64,000 nucleotides of DNA from Colwellia sp. (GTDB lineage: Bacteria; Pseudomonadota; Gammaproteobacteria; Enterobacterales; Alteromonadaceae), in assembly GCF_013214175.1 (NCBI RefSeq), contig NZ_JABSPA010000011.1, positions 1 through 64,000 of the forward strand, written 5' to 3'. Position numbers and translations under genes: made by a program. Every line of letters starts with the position of its first letter. The first letter of the stretch is position 1. The notes beneath the pieces were generated by a model. It made no database searches. It was not told the DNA's origin and saw nothing but the letters and a program-made list of their open reading frames with translations. Below are positions 1 through 12,184 of this stretch, piece by piece.

Positions 1-365
1 CTTACCGCCGTAAATAGCAGTTGTTGACAGAAGGCGCGGTTAAACCGCCAAATAGCATGTAAATCATGAGGTAAGGTGAAAACCCAGTGGTGATGTTTAC
101 TGTTGAGTAAGAGCGCTTCAACGCGTTGTTGCCATTGCTCTGCTTTGAGTGCGCTACATTGCGGGCAGCTACGGTGTTTACAACTGTTGTACCACACGCC
201 ATTTAAGTGACCATCTTCACAATAAACACTGTGACCACCTAAAGATTCGGTTCGACAACGCATTAATTGCTCTGCGGCTTTGATTTGATAAAGCGGTAGC
301 GCATGATTTCTTTGGTAGTGAGTAAAACTCGCTTGTAGAAAGCCTTGCACTGTCGGTTTTTTCAT
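1..365 (-). mobile_element. IS91-family transposase, N-terminal part (runs off the left edge)
   Basis: The minus-strand reading frame opens with ATG at 365 and stays open to the window edge (about 121 residues). It carries the N-terminal zinc-binding domain typical of IS91/ISCR transposases: a first Cys in MRCRTESLGGH, then YNSCKHRSCPQCS, giving a CxxxxCPxC-like metal site. The HUH/Y1 catalytic part would lie beyond the window. IS91 elements move by rolling-circle transposition and lack classical inverted repeats. The gene sits just beyond an attC site (477-575). The domain call is strong, but whether the element is intact cannot be judged. Confidence 0.8.
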
Positions 366-459
366 GGAATTAACAGTAGGACGATAACGCTAAATTAGCT
401 AATCAGATAAGAGGGATTGCTGTTAAATTTGAGTGCCAACAAGAGTAAATTGTGATTCT

Positions 460-473
460 CCGAGCTTGCTCGG
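460..473. repeat. Small perfect hairpin, possible IS91 terminal structure
   Basis: CCGAGC-TT-GCTCGG lies upstream of the transposase start and four bases before the attC edge. IS91-family terminal ends carry short hairpins, so this may mark the element's transposase-upstream end. That role is inference; only the palindrome is seen. Confidence 0.3.
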
Positions 474-476
474 CAA

Positions 477-575
477 ATTTAACGCCTGCTTAAGCGGAAA
501 AATTTAGTTGGCTAAAATATTGAACGGAGTGAAAATAGCCAACTGTATTTTTTCCGTTTAAAGCCCTTGTTAGGC
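477..575 (-). other. Integron attC recombination site (99 bp)
   Basis: Read on the minus strand the site begins with R'' GCCTAAC and ends with R' GTTAAAT, both matching the RYYYAAC/GTTRRRY consensus. Between them lie long self-complementary arms: AGTTGGCTA pairs with TAGCCAACT and GGAAAAAAT-like arms pair outside them, around a short loop. It directly follows the gene at 595-1059 and closes that cassette. The same core arms recur in the attC sites at 1082, 33282, 34409 and 35842, which shows one family. Confidence 0.85.
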
Positions 576-594
576 TTTTGTACTCTAAACTAAA

Positions 595-1059
595 TTACAT
601 AATTGGTAGATACACATCTGTGACCATTTCAGATTCTTTAACTTGAGGGCCTACATTAACATAGTGAAAAAAAATGGGAAAATCAGTTAGTTTTTCACCA
701 CTATTCGGTAGCCATGTTTTGTATAAATCTCTAGCTGTTGTCATATTTTCACGAGAGCCTATATAACGAACTTTTGCACAACGTAAAGCTGGAATTGTTT
801 TAGCTAAAACATCATAGGTGTTTTCGGCAACCACATGTTCAATTGAAACACATAAATCTACGCGATAATCTGCTGGTAAAACCACATTAGGATCATTGTA
901 ATGAATTCCATAACTACGGTGTATATCCGAAGGTGGTAATTTATTTTCTTTACGCCATTCGATAAGTTTATTGATAGATTCATTTTCAAGCAAAGGTGAG
1001 CCGTGATGCTCAACAACCGCAACTTTTGTTTTAGGAAAATTGATTATTTCAACGTCCAT
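595..1059 (-). CDS. GyrI-like (AraC effector-binding fold) small-molecule-binding protein, cassette gene
   Basis: A 154-residue protein starting VEIINFPKTKVAVVEHHGS and containing YRVDLCVSIE, the usual pattern of stand-alone GyrI-like domains (AraC effector-binding fold). Such proteins bind hydrophobic or cationic ligands, and E. coli SbmC/GyrI protects gyrase; the ligand here is unknown. There is no DNA-binding domain, so it is not a full regulator. ATG at 1059 has a strong AGGAG seven bases upstream. The gene lies between two attC sites in the same orientation, which makes it a mobile integron cassette. A second GyrI-like domain occurs in this window, fused to an AraC head at 31960-32865. 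Confidence 0.8.
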   Translation of the reverse strand: MDVEIINFPKTKVAVVEHHGSPLLENESINKLIEWRKENKLPPSDIHRSYGIHYNDPNVVLPADYRVDLCVSIEHVVAENTYDVLAKTIPALRCAKVRYIGSRENMTTARDLYKTWLPNSGEKLTDFPIFFHYVNVGPQVKESEMVTDVYLPIM

Positions 1060-1081
1060 TTACACTCCTAACTAAAGAAAA

Positions 1082-1185
1082 GCCTAACGCCTAATTAACA
1101 GGCAAAAAATTGTTGGCTAAAATAAGTGAACGTAGTGAACAAAAAGCCAACTGTTTTTTGTCCTTGTTGAATTTCCTTGTTAGGT
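1082..1185 (-). other. Integron attC recombination site (104 bp)
   Basis: On the minus strand it runs from R'' ACCTAAC, which overlaps the stop codon of the lipoprotein gene, to R' GTTAGGC. The inner arms AGTTGGCTTTTTGTTCACT and AGTGAACG..TTTAGCCAAC are complementary and flank a short CACTACGTTCAC apex. The stop-codon/R'' overlap is the standard cassette arrangement. Confidence 0.88.
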
Positions 1186-1470
1186 TTAATCTTGGTCATA
1201 AATACAAGTAAAAGTAAGCTCGGCATTTAAAGGAGTCCAGCCACGAGCACCATGAGTTTCCCATTCTCCTTCTTTCATATAAGCTCCTTTAGTTTTACAG
1301 AACTCATTTGCTTTTTTTAGTGATAATCCCTTAACATCAGACCAACTTGGAAATTGTCCTCCCATCTCAGAACTGACCCTATAAGTGTCTTTACCAACAG
1401 GTGCAACGTTACTAACTGATGAACAGCCTACAAAAAATAGGCTACAAATTGAAATCGCAAGAATTCGCAT
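1186..1470 (-). CDS. Small putative lipoprotein, cassette gene
   Basis: A 94-residue product beginning MRILAISICSLFFVGCSS: a short signal peptide with lipobox FVGC, so lipidation at Cys16 and membrane anchoring are likely. A longer reading frame exists upstream, but ATG at 1470 is preceded by AAGGAG at ideal spacing and gives the correct signal peptide. The mature part has two further cysteines (EFCKTKG and FTCIYD) that could form a disulfide. No family was recognised. Its stop codon overlaps an attC R'' site, so it is an integron cassette gene. Confidence 0.72.
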   Translation of the reverse strand: MRILAISICSLFFVGCSSVSNVAPVGKDTYRVSSEMGGQFPSWSDVKGLSLKKANEFCKTKGAYMKEGEWETHGARGWTPLNAELTFTCIYDQD

Positions 1471-1510
1471 AATACTCCTTAAACCTAACAGTTTATTAAG
1501 AGGCAAAATC

Positions 1511-1663
1511 CCTTCTTTCTACAAGATGAGATTAATCGTCCCTAATTTTATAATGCTAAGAGATTACTAGATTGTTATCGGTAGATCAATGAGTTAAAAA
1601 TACTCACTTAACTGGTAGATGTGTGAAAGGCGGAAATATTCCCGCTTTCTTGTAGAAAGAAGG
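1511..1663. repeat. Inverted-repeat-bounded noncoding segment upstream of the cassette array
   Basis: CCTTCTTTCTACAAG (1511-1525) is repeated in perfect inverted orientation as CTTGTAGAAAGAAGG (1649-1663), bounding about 153 bp with no gene. The ends resemble a MITE, but no target duplication was identified. This covers most of the gene-free stretch 1507-1847; the remainder holds the serS terminator. A similar left edge, AATCCCTTCTTTC, recurs at 37279-37291 upstream of the second cassette array. Confidence 0.55.
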
Positions 1664-1773
1664 AATTAAGCCAGCACTAGATCTATATACAGTATTATTA
1701 ATATATTTATTAAGATTATTTTGCTATTAAAACATTTTTAATAGAACTATATGAATAACTCATGGGCAAGATC

Positions 1774-1803
1774 AAAAAACGCGACTAAGTTTCCTAAGTC
1801 GCG
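1774..1803 (-). terminator. Rho-independent terminator of serS
   Basis: On the minus strand CGCGACT, a ten-base loop and AGTCGCG are followed by six T residues (1779-1774). It lies 45 bases after the serS stop codon. Confidence 0.8.
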
Positions 1804-1847
1804 CTTTGGCTTTATATCACTTACGTAAGTTACATACTAAAGGTGTA

Positions 1848-3134
<1,287 letters not shown>

Positions 3135-3264
3135 TCACATTCTTGTTTATAAAGTTATTAAAATTGTATTTTTTTGTTCAGTACAAAGTACGTTTATTCA
3201 ATCTAAATTGCGCTTTCTATCTAAGCTTGCTTTATTCTACCTGCGTTACTGTCGTAATCAGCAG

Positions 3265-3666
3265 CTATTTTGCTAAAGCCGATACCATAAACATTCCCAG
3301 CGCTGCAGCACCAATACACAGTGAAACATTCAGTAAAATATTTATCGCGGCTTTTAACACTTCGCCTTGTTGCAATAATAACAAGGAGTCTAATGAAAAT
3401 GTAGAAAAGGTGGTAAATGCACCTAAAAAACCTATGCCGATTAAGGTTCTATGAACATTAATATCGAGAATTTCATGTTCGATCAGCTGATATAGCAAAC
3501 CCATAATAAATGAGCCGATGATATTAACCATCAACGTAGCAAAAGGGAAACCTTTTCCTAGCCAATTGAGAACTAATTGCGAAATATAAAAGCGTAAGCT
3601 TGCCCCACAGGCACCGCCGAGGGCAACAAAAGCATATAAAGTAACGTTACTAATAGCGCTGCTCAT
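3265..3666 (-). CDS. crcB: Fluoride ion exporter CrcB/Fluc
   Basis: A 133-residue inner-membrane protein with four hydrophobic segments. Family motifs are visible: [13 protein letters not shown] near the N-terminus, [17 protein letters not shown], and [13 protein letters not shown], which contains the phenylalanines lining the fluoride pore. Fluc channels form antiparallel dual-topology dimers that passively release fluoride. The start overlaps the end of rarA by 17 bases, so the two are probably co-translated. No fluoride riboswitch was seen upstream, as expected inside an operon. Confidence 0.95.
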   Translation of the reverse strand: MSSAISNVTLYAFVALGGACGASLRFYISQLVLNWLGKGFPFATLMVNIIGSFIMGLLYQLIEHEILDINVHRTLIGIGFLGAFTTFSTFSLDSLLLLQQGEVLKAAINILLNVSLCIGAAALGMFMVSALAK

Positions 3667-5203
3667 GGCTATTCCTATTAAGCTGGTTTAAGTAATCGAG
3701 TTTTTCTTTGAGTTTTTTCTCTAGTCCGCGTTCAGTTGGTTGATACAAACTGGTGTGTGAGCTATCTGCTTTGGCTAACGCTTCAGGGAAATAATTCTCT
3801 CCTGCGGCAAAGGCGTTTACTTCGTCATGAGCATAGCGATATTCGCTGCCATGACCAAGCTCTTTGGTGATGCTACTGGTGGCATTTTTCAAGTGCAAAG
3901 GTACATCTAAATCACAGGTTTGCTGCGCTAATACTTTTGCTTTATTAAAGGCTTGGTAAACAGCATTACTCTTTGGAGCAAGTGCCATATATACCGTAGC
4001 TTGAGCAATAGCCCGTTCGCCTTCACTTGGTCCAACACGATGGAATGTATCCCAAGCGTTAATAGCCAGTTGCATAGCGCGTGGGTCAGCATTACCAATA
4101 TCTTCACTGGCAATGGCCAGTAAACGTCTGGCTACATAAAGCGCATCGCCACCAGCGGTCAGAATTCTGGCATACCAATATAAGGCAGCATCAGGGCTAG
4201 AACCACGCACTGATTTATGAAAAGCACTGATTAAATCGTAAAAAGCATCGCCACCTTTATCATAAAGGGCAATTTTGCTACCTGCGACTTGGGCTATAAG
4301 CTCAACGGTAATCGTTTTAACATTAACGTTAGCACCCTGTTCGTTTTGCTTATCTATCGGCTTGCTTACACGTATTGCGGTGGTACTATCAAGACAGTTT
4401 TCTAATAAATTAAGTAACCGTCTGGCGTCGCCATCACTGCGATTAAGTAAGCTTTGTTTAGCGTCATCACTCAGTTTAATCACAAGTGATTGTCCGTTTT
4501 CACCCTCACTTTCACATAGCGTAATAGCACGTTGTAATACTTGTGCTAAATCATCTCCCGTTAATTTCTTTAAGGTATACAAACGGGCGCGTGACAATAA
4601 CGCTTGGTTTAATTCAAAAGCGGGATTTTCTGTGGTCGCGCCAATAAATATAATGGTGCCATCTTCAATATGCGGTAAAAACGCATCTTGCTGTGATTTA
4701 TTAAAGCGATGCACTTCATCAACAAAAAGTACCGTACGACGCTTATTACTGCCCTCACCTTGCGCGCGTAATTTTGCTTTTTCAATGGCGCTACGAATTT
4801 CTTTTATACCCGAGGTAACCGCAGACACGCGCTCAATTTCAGCATTAGCATGCTGAGCAATAATTTCAGCCAAGGTAGTTTTACCACTACCAGGCGGGCC
4901 CCAAAAGATAAGCGAATGACAATGCCCTTGTGCAATTGCTTGCGCTAAGGGTGAGTTATTACCAAGAATATGCTCTTGTCCGACATAATCGGCTAAAGTT
5001 TTCGGGCGCATTTTAGCGGCCAACGGCATAAAGCTATTCGCGGCAGACAAAGTAGTATCCGCAGCGGCTAGACCACTCTCTTCCGGGGAAAGATCAAACA
5101 GTGAGCTTTGTTGCCCTTCGCTACCACTTTCACTATCACCTCCCTCTGAAGGTGCCTTGCCTGAAGGTAAGTTTCCTTTAGGTAAATTATCGCTGGTCTT
5201 CAA
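3650..5203 (-). CDS. rarA: Replication-associated recombination protein A (AAA+ ATPase)
   Basis: A 517-residue clamp-loader-like AAA+ ATPase (RarA/MgsA/WRNIP1 family) that acts at stalled forks. Walker A is [11 protein letters not shown], Walker B is [12 protein letters not shown], and sensor 1 is FIGATTENP. The C-terminal MgsA tetramerisation region ([15 protein letters not shown] and [13 protein letters not shown]) is complete. The N-terminus before [13 protein letters not shown] is about 60 residues, rich in Gly/Ser/Glu and longer than in E. coli. It begins at a TTG codon; no in-frame ATG lies upstream of the conserved SSLFDLSP segment, so TTG is the best available start. It overlaps lolA and crcB by 17 bases each. 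Confidence 0.95.
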   Translation of the reverse strand: MKTSDNLPKGNLPSGKAPSEGGDSESGSEGQQSSLFDLSPEESGLAAADTTLSAANSFMPLAAKMRPKTLADYVGQEHILGNNSPLAQAIAQGHCHSLIFWGPPGSGKTTLAEIIAQHANAEIERVSAVTSGIKEIRSAIEKAKLRAQGEGSNKRRTVLFVDEVHRFNKSQQDAFLPHIEDGTIIFIGATTENPAFELNQALLSRARLYTLKKLTGDDLAQVLQRAITLCESEGENGQSLVIKLSDDAKQSLLNRSDGDARRLLNLLENCLDSTTAIRVSKPIDKQNEQGANVNVKTITVELIAQVAGSKIALYDKGGDAFYDLISAFHKSVRGSSPDAALYWYARILTAGGDALYVARRLLAIASEDIGNADPRAMQLAINAWDTFHRVGPSEGERAIAQATVYMALAPKSNAVYQAFNKAKVLAQQTCDLDVPLHLKNATSSITKELGHGSEYRYAHDEVNAFAAGENYFPEALAKADSSHTSLYQPTERGLEKKLKEKLDYLNQLNRNSHEQRY

Positions 5204-5990
5204 GTCTCACGCCCTGAGGTAAGGTAAAGGTAAATAAAGACGCGTCTGGTTTATCTTTACTATTAAAGTGACTTAAATTGATTTGGCTAATTTGTCCGGT
5301 GGCATCTTTAAATGAAAACTCAGTTAACTGGCTATCTATTGCACCGACATCAGCGCTTACAGAATTGCTATGAGAAAAACTTAATGTTAACTGCTTAATT
5401 TGGCTATTTTTATCTTTTGGCGTAACAATGAAGCGCATGCCTGCTTCAACATTACTCTCTTGAGAAACATCGTACTGCTGCCAAAGTTGTGGTTCATCAC
5501 TGGTTAACAGCAAAATGGGTGTGTTATGAATTGATTTCGCTAGGCTATAAGCACTGGCTTGTTCAATGAAAGGGTCATAAAACCACAAGGTATTACCATC
5601 ACTGACAATTAAGGTTTCATCCGGCGTGATGGTCTGCCAATTCACTAGATTGGGCTTACTAATAGCAAGCGTACCTGAGCCTTCTTGTAATACTTGACCT
5701 TGTCCATTAATAATTTTCTGAGTGAACTGAGCACTGAAAAAAGCCAGTTTACCCAGCTTAGTCATTAAGCGTTGTTTCGCTTCACTTACTTGCTCTGGTG
5801 CCGCTTTAGTGCTTACAGCGTTTACTTTAGCCATAGGCTCGACTGCATAAGCAGTAGCTTGGGAAAAGTGCAGTACCGGCAATAATAAACCGGTTAACGC
5901 GAGTGTACGGATAAAAGGCTTTGTAGTTTGCTTATTTGGCTTAGCTGGCTTATTTTTCATAACAATATTTGGCATTAAATTGATTTGCAT
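5187..5990 (-). CDS. lolA: Outer-membrane lipoprotein carrier protein LolA
   Basis: A 267-residue periplasmic chaperone that accepts lipoproteins from LolCDE and passes them to LolB. It has a long positively charged N-region, a hydrophobic stretch ([14 protein letters not shown]) and a cleavage region near ATAYA. The mature part has the LolA hallmarks [25 protein letters not shown] and [13 protein letters not shown]. The signal peptide is unusually long if ATG 5990 is used; ATG 5960 would give a more ordinary one but has no ribosome site. It sits between ftsK and rarA, as in E. coli and Shewanella. Confidence 0.94.
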   Translation of the reverse strand: MQINLMPNIVMKNKPAKPNKQTTKPFIRTLALTGLLLPVLHFSQATAYAVEPMAKVNAVSTKAAPEQVSEAKQRLMTKLGKLAFFSAQFTQKIINGQGQVLQEGSGTLAISKPNLVNWQTITPDETLIVSDGNTLWFYDPFIEQASAYSLAKSIHNTPILLLTSDEPQLWQQYDVSQESNVEAGMRFIVTPKDKNSQIKQLTLSFSHSNSVSADVGAIDSQLTEFSFKDATGQISQINLSHFNSKDKPDASLFTFTLPQGVRLEDQR

Positions 5991-6065
5991 AGTTTTACTT
6001 CTAATAAGATGAACTATGGCAGCGTTTAACTGCCACAGTGAAAATAGTAAGTGCTAAATGATAAG

Positions 6066-8699
6066 TTATAACGTATCACGTACAGGTGGTGGTGCTAATA
6101 CTTCTCTTGCGCCATTATTACCTGGGGTTGAGACAATGCCTTGCACTTCCATCTGCTCTACAATACGCGCCGAGCGGTTGTAACCGATTCTGAATTGTCT
6201 TTGCACACTCGAAATCGACACACGACGCTTTTCAGTAACGAAATTTACCGCTTCATCAAATAGGATATCAACCTCTTCAGCATCGCTACCTTCGGCTTGT
6301 TCACCTGGTAATAAAATATCTTGTTCGTTTTCACCCGATAGAATTTCATCTACGTAGTTAGGCGCACCACGAGCTTTCCAATCTTTCACTACCGCATGAA
6401 CTTCATGATCATCAACAAAAGCGCCATGCACACGTGTTGGTACAGCTGTACCCGGTGGTAAATAAAGCATATCACCCATACCGAGTAACTGCTCTGCCCC
6501 TTGTTGATCTAAAATAGTACGAGAGTTTAAACCTGACGATACCTGAAATGCCATACGCGTAGGTATATTGGCTTTAATCAATCCTGTAATAACATCAACC
6601 GATGGACGCTGTGTAGCCAATATCAAATGAATACCTGCCGCACGGGCTTTTTGTGCAATACGGGCAATCAACTCTTCAACTTTTTTACCGACAATCATCA
6701 TCATATCGGCAAATTCATCAACGATAACAACAATGCTTGGTAATTTTTCTAACAGTGGTGGTGTTTGATCCATACCATCATTAGGCTGCCACGTAGGGTC
6801 AATTAACGGCTCACCAGCAGCAATAGCCTCAAGCACTTTCTTGTTGTACCCCTTTAAATTACGTACACCAACAGCAGACATTACTTTATAACGACGCTCC
6901 ATTTCACCAACACACCAACGCAATGCATTAGCGGCATCTTTCATATCGGTAACCACTTCTGACAGTAAATGTGGAATGCCTTCATACACTGACAACTCAA
7001 GCATTTTTGGGTCAATCATAATCATACGCACATCTTCAGGCGTTGATTTATACAATAAGCTGACAATCATGGTATTTACACCAACAGACTTACCCGAGCC
7101 AGTAGTACCCGCAACCAGTAAGTGTGGCATTTTACCTAAATCGACTACCACAGGGTCGCCAGCAATATCCTTACCTAATACCATGGCAAGTGGCGATGTT
7201 GACTCTTCAAAAGCAGGACAGCCAATCACCTCACTTAAATAAACTATTTCTCTATGTTTGTTGGGTAATTCTAGGCCGATAACCGATTTACCTGGAATAA
7301 CTTCAACCACACGCACGCTAATGGCTGATAAGGCACGGGCTAAATCTTTCGACAAGCTAGTAATTTTATTTACTTTAACCCCTGGCGCTAAGTCTAATTC
7401 AAAGCGAGTGATAACTGGGCCTGGGTATACCGAAACCACTTGCGCTTGTACACCAAAGTCCAGTAGTTTTGCTTCAACAAGGCGGCTAACTTGGTCTAAT
7501 TCGTCTTGATTTATTGGGTTTTTCGCCTTATCAGGTCTATCAAGTAAATCGATAGACGGCATACCCTTAAAGTTACTATCAGCAACAGCAACTAAATTAA
7601 CCTGGCCATTATCATCGCTTAAGGTTTGCTCAACAGCAGATAAACTTGCGGGTACCGGCATTAGCGCCTGTTTAGGTGATTGAATATCATCCGCAACATT
7701 AGGCTTATCTACCTCGGCAAAAGCCGCGGTAATTTCTTTCTCACTGACATGGTCTTGAATATTGCCAACACTGGGCTCACTCATTAACTCTGCAATATCA
7801 ATGAAAGGTTCGCTTTTAACCGGCTTAGCATGTTTAGTAGTGGCTGGCTCGTCTTCAAAATTGAAGAACTCAGGCAATTCAATAGTGGCTGTTTTGGCAT
7901 TAATACCTGAAGGTAGCTCTGTTGAAGGTACGGGTTCTGAAGGTAAATGCTCTGTCTTGGCTTTTCCTTCTTTGACGCTAGCTTTAGTTTCAACTAAACG
8001 GCTTTTAACATTGCCTAACTCTGTATCGTCAACACCATCACTGGTACCAAAGTGTGTTTTAATCAATTTAGGAGCATTTGCTAGCCACAGCGCGCCAACA
8101 ATGGCGTATTGACCAACACAGTCAATAAACTTAAGCCAAGAAAAACCCGTTAACAACACAAAACCTGCACAGGTAAATAGTAGGAATAATAAGGTAGAAC
8201 CAACAAAAGAAAAATATGGCAGTAAAGTTTCACTCAGTACATCGCCTAAAATACCACCGGCAGAAAAGTAAAAAATGTCATCAAAATTCATGCTTGCCAG
8301 TGAGGTAACACCTAAGTAAAACATGAAAAAACCAATCAGTTTTAAGCCTAGTGTTAAGTAATCAAGGGTGAGCAAGACATGAAAGCGTTGAAACAACAAC
8401 CAACCGACGATAGCAATAACAAAGGGTAAGCTATAAGCGATAAGTCCAAAAAGGTTTAAAAATAAATCTGAGAGATAAGCACCAACTGAGCCGCCTAAGT
8501 TGCGCACTTCAGTTTGATAACCCGTTTGCGCCCAGCCGGGATCGGCGGGATCAAAACTAAATAAGGCCAACATCATAAACATAGCAAAGACAGTGAAAAA
8601 CAATAACCCAGCCTCAAGCAGACGTTGTACGCCAGTGAGTTGTTTATTGGTCAATGTATCAAGCGAAACATCGGGATTTTCGATAAGATCTGAAGACAA
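6066..8699 (-). CDS. ftsK: DNA translocase FtsK
   Basis: An 877-residue septal DNA pump that coordinates chromosome dimer resolution with division. The N-terminal 210 residues hold four to five membrane segments (the division-essential part). A Pro/Glu-rich linker of roughly 200 residues follows, much shorter than in E. coli. The motor has Walker [18 protein letters not shown] and a Walker B-type [13 protein letters not shown]. The C-terminal gamma winged helix ([20 protein letters not shown]) reads KOPS. The start is TTG at 8699, supported by N-terminal alignment to E. coli FtsK rather than by a clear ribosome site. Confidence 0.97.
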   Translation of the reverse strand: MSSDLIENPDVSLDTLTNKQLTGVQRLLEAGLLFFTVFAMFMMLALFSFDPADPGWAQTGYQTEVRNLGGSVGAYLSDLFLNLFGLIAYSLPFVIAIVGWLLFQRFHVLLTLDYLTLGLKLIGFFMFYLGVTSLASMNFDDIFYFSAGGILGDVLSETLLPYFSFVGSTLLFLLFTCAGFVLLTGFSWLKFIDCVGQYAIVGALWLANAPKLIKTHFGTSDGVDDTELGNVKSRLVETKASVKEGKAKTEHLPSEPVPSTELPSGINAKTATIELPEFFNFEDEPATTKHAKPVKSEPFIDIAELMSEPSVGNIQDHVSEKEITAAFAEVDKPNVADDIQSPKQALMPVPASLSAVEQTLSDDNGQVNLVAVADSNFKGMPSIDLLDRPDKAKNPINQDELDQVSRLVEAKLLDFGVQAQVVSVYPGPVITRFELDLAPGVKVNKITSLSKDLARALSAISVRVVEVIPGKSVIGLELPNKHREIVYLSEVIGCPAFEESTSPLAMVLGKDIAGDPVVVDLGKMPHLLVAGTTGSGKSVGVNTMIVSLLYKSTPEDVRMIMIDPKMLELSVYEGIPHLLSEVVTDMKDAANALRWCVGEMERRYKVMSAVGVRNLKGYNKKVLEAIAAGEPLIDPTWQPNDGMDQTPPLLEKLPSIVVIVDEFADMMMIVGKKVEELIARIAQKARAAGIHLILATQRPSVDVITGLIKANIPTRMAFQVSSGLNSRTILDQQGAEQLLGMGDMLYLPPGTAVPTRVHGAFVDDHEVHAVVKDWKARGAPNYVDEILSGENEQDILLPGEQAEGSDAEEVDILFDEAVNFVTEKRRVSISSVQRQFRIGYNRSARIVEQMEVQGIVSTPGNNGAREVLAPPPVRDTL

Positions 8700-8881
8700 T
8701 TAAAAGTACCATTGGAAATAAAATAGGTAAAATCACCCATTACAAAGCTAAAGTATCAAATTCGCGCTTAGTTGGCAGCAACAAATTGCCATTACTGTAT
8801 ATTATTTCAGTAAAAGGGCTAAAACTTAGCTACGCGTTGTCAATTCTCTTCAATATCCACAGTAAAACTTGCTCTGTAGCA

Positions 8882-9358
8882 CTAGCGTTTAATGGGCAGG
8901 AGGTTAGTCGATTTAATTTCATCCATAACCACGTATGTTCTACTCTCACTAACCGCAGGTAAACGCAACAAGGTATCACCGAGTAGTTCCCGATATGCCA
9001 GCATATCTTTTACTCGAGTTTTAAGTAAGAAGTCAAAATCACCAGAAACCAAATGACATTCTTGAATAACATCAAGTTCACCGACGGCTTTAGCAAAATC
9101 ATCAAAAACATCGGGACTGGTTTTAGTTAGCGTTATCTCTACAAACACTAATAAGGCAGCATCAAGCTTAAGCGGATTTAATATCGCTTTATAACCACTA
9201 ATGTACTGCTCTTTTTCTAAGCGTTTTACCCTTTCTAAACAGGGTGTTGGACTTAACCCTACCCGCTTAGACAGCTCAACATTCGATAAACGACCATTTT
9301 TTTGTAGCTCAAGAAGAATATTTTTATCGATACGATCAATGGTTTTATTAAGGCTCAT
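8882..9358 (-). CDS. lrp: Leucine-responsive regulatory protein
   Basis: A 158-residue Lrp/AsnC regulator nearly collinear with E. coli Lrp. The HTH reads NVELSKRVGLSPTPCLERV at residues 24-42, and the RAM effector domain contains ECHLVSGDFDFLLKTRV. It is transcribed divergently from ald across 157 bases. That is a classic arrangement for a local regulator controlling its neighbour, but the E. coli-like sequence points to the global Lrp rather than a dedicated AldR. Confidence 0.95.
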   Translation of the reverse strand: MSLNKTIDRIDKNILLELQKNGRLSNVELSKRVGLSPTPCLERVKRLEKEQYISGYKAILNPLKLDAALLVFVEITLTKTSPDVFDDFAKAVGELDVIQECHLVSGDFDFLLKTRVKDMLAYRELLGDTLLRLPAVSESRTYVVMDEIKSTNLLPIKR

Positions 9359-9515
9359 TTATATAACTCTGTGTTTTATGCTGTTTGTAGCATTATATAT
9401 CGCATTATGGTAAATAACGACAGGTTATTCTAATAAGTTACTACTATACTAGTCGCATATATTACAAGCACAGACAAAAGTGCCTTCCAACAAGCTTCGC
9501 TTAAGAGAGAGAAAT

Positions 9516-10634
9516 ATGATTATTGGTGTACCTAAAGAAATTAAAAACCACGAGTACCGTATTGGCTTAACACCTGCAGGTGTTAAAGAATTGATCGTCA
9601 ATGGTCACCAAGTAATTGTTGAAAATAATGGCGGCGCATCCATTGGTTTTGATAATGAACAATATATCACTGCTGGTGCAAAAATAATTGATAGCGCGGC
9701 AGAAATTTTTGCCACTGCCGATATGATCATCAAGGTGAAAGAGCCACAGCCGGTTGAATGTAATATGCTTCGCCCAGGTCAAATCTTATTCACTTACTTA
9801 CATTTGGCACCAGATCCTAAGCAAACTGAGTTATTAGTTGCTTCTGGCGCAATTTGTATTGCTTATGAAACAGTTACCGCTGCAGCAGGTGGTTTACCTT
9901 TGTTAGCGCCTATGTCTGAAGTTGCTGGTCGTATGTCTATTCAAGCCGGTGCCCATGCTTTAGAAAAAGCACAGGGTGGTTTAGGTGCTTTATTAGGTGG
10001 CGTTCCAGGTGTTGCTCCAGCTAAAGTATTAATAATTGGTGGTGGTGTTGTTGGTACTCAAGCAGCACGTATGGCTGTAGGTATGGGCGCAGACGTGACT
10101 ATTTTAGACCGTTCTTTACCGCGTTTACGTCAATTAGACACTGAATTTGATGGCCGTTTGAAAACTGTTTATTCAACTGCTGATGCCATGGACCACTTAA
10201 TTGTTGAAGCTGACTTAGTGATTGGTGCGGTATTAATTCCTGGTGCTGCGGCTCCTAAATTAGTGACTAGAGCACACATAAAGTCGATGAAGAAAGGTGC
10301 TGTTGTTGTTGATGTTGCTATCGACCAAGGTGGCTGTTTTGAAACTTCAAAAGCAACTACGCATCAAGAGCCAACTTATGTTGTTGATGATGTAGTGCAT
10401 TACTGTGTTGCTAACATGCCAGGTGGCGTAGCGCGTACATCTACTATGGCGTTAACGAATGCAACTATGCCATTTGCAGTTACCATAGCAAACAAAGGTG
10501 CTAAGCAAGCTTTATTAGATGATGAGCATTTAATGGCAGGCTTAAACGTAGCCGCTGGTAAAATCACTTACAAGCCAGTTGCCGATGTTTTAGGTTATGA
10601 ATATGTTGAGCCAGCTGTTGCCTTAAACGCATAA
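9516..10634 (+). CDS. ald: Alanine dehydrogenase
   Basis: A 372-residue NAD-dependent enzyme that reversibly deaminates L-alanine to pyruvate and ammonia. It starts [20 protein letters not shown], the invariant AlaDH/PNT beginning, which fixes the ATG at 9516 with AGAGAGAAA upstream; an in-frame extension to 9480 is unsupported. The NAD-binding glycine motif is [21 protein letters not shown], and the catalytic His96-type residue is in [10 protein letters not shown]. It stands alone between a divergent lrp and a strong terminator. Confidence 0.97.
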   Translation: MIIGVPKEIKNHEYRIGLTPAGVKELIVNGHQVIVENNGGASIGFDNEQYITAGAKIIDSAAEIFATADMIIKVKEPQPVECNMLRPGQILFTYLHLAPDPKQTELLVASGAICIAYETVTAAAGGLPLLAPMSEVAGRMSIQAGAHALEKAQGGLGALLGGVPGVAPAKVLIIGGGVVGTQAARMAVGMGADVTILDRSLPRLRQLDTEFDGRLKTVYSTADAMDHLIVEADLVIGAVLIPGAAAPKLVTRAHIKSMKKGAVVVDVAIDQGGCFETSKATTHQEPTYVVDDVVHYCVANMPGGVARTSTMALTNATMPFAVTIANKGAKQALLDDEHLMAGLNVAAGKITYKPVADVLGYEYVEPAVALNA

Positions 10635-10731
10635 AGCTGAACTTACGCCTAAGCTAAACAAAGAAACAACTCAATAACGCGGTAAACATGACGACAGTCT
10701 TTTCGCAAGATTAGTCTTTTACCGCAAATAG

Positions 10732-10771
10732 CGCACTTTTGCTTACAGATAGGCGAAAGTGCGTTTTTTTT
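10732..10771 (+). terminator. Rho-independent terminator of ald
   Basis: CGCACTTT (10732-10739) pairs with AAAGTGCG (10756-10763), followed by a run of nine T. It lies about 100 bases after the ald stop codon. Confidence 0.85.
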
Positions 10772-10873
10772 TATTTATCATATAACGAAGTAATTATTTA
10801 CCCCCTTGCTTTATTTCCTTATCATCCCAATTAATAAATGATAGGTAGTTAAAGGTTAACTACTTCGAAGTAA

Positions 10874-11845
<972 letters not shown>

Positions 11846-11936
11846 GTAGATGCATTAAAGTAAACTGTTGCTAAGGTTATTTGGCACTGTATTTACTTGT
11901 TGGATATCTTGTTAGACATATTAGTGCCACATTTAT

Positions 11937-11976
11937 AAACCACTTGAGCTTAAGCCGTTTAAGTGGTTTATTTGTT
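11937..11976 (+). terminator. Terminator downstream of trxB
   Basis: AAACCACTT (11937-11945) pairs with AAGTGGTTT (11961-11969), followed by ATTTGTTTT. Confidence 0.75.
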
Positions 11977-12042
11977 TTCATGCCTATGTAGTTTACTCAG
12001 GAACTCTTTGTAAACGTCATCTTCGAAGTCTCTGATCGAAAC

Positions 12043-12090
12043 GTAGCATGGATGCTACTTATTAGACAATGCAGGACGCATATTGTCCTG
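12043..12090. repeat. Pair of intergenic palindromes between trxB and aat
   Basis: Two hairpins lie within 50 bases: GTAGCAT-GG-ATGCTAC (12043-12058), which is perfect, and CAGGAC..GTCCTG (12072-12090), with an alternative pairing GACAAT/ATTGTC. A small reading frame on the minus strand here shows no family features. The pair looks like a structured intergenic repeat; it has no T-tract and is not a terminator. Confidence 0.5.
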
Positions 12091-12184
12091 TTCCATTGCT
12101 CTTTATACACTGGAGCCAAGTGCATAGACATGTTTGTTTTAGCCATTTCATAATGAATTACATCAATTCTCTTGGGAATATTAT

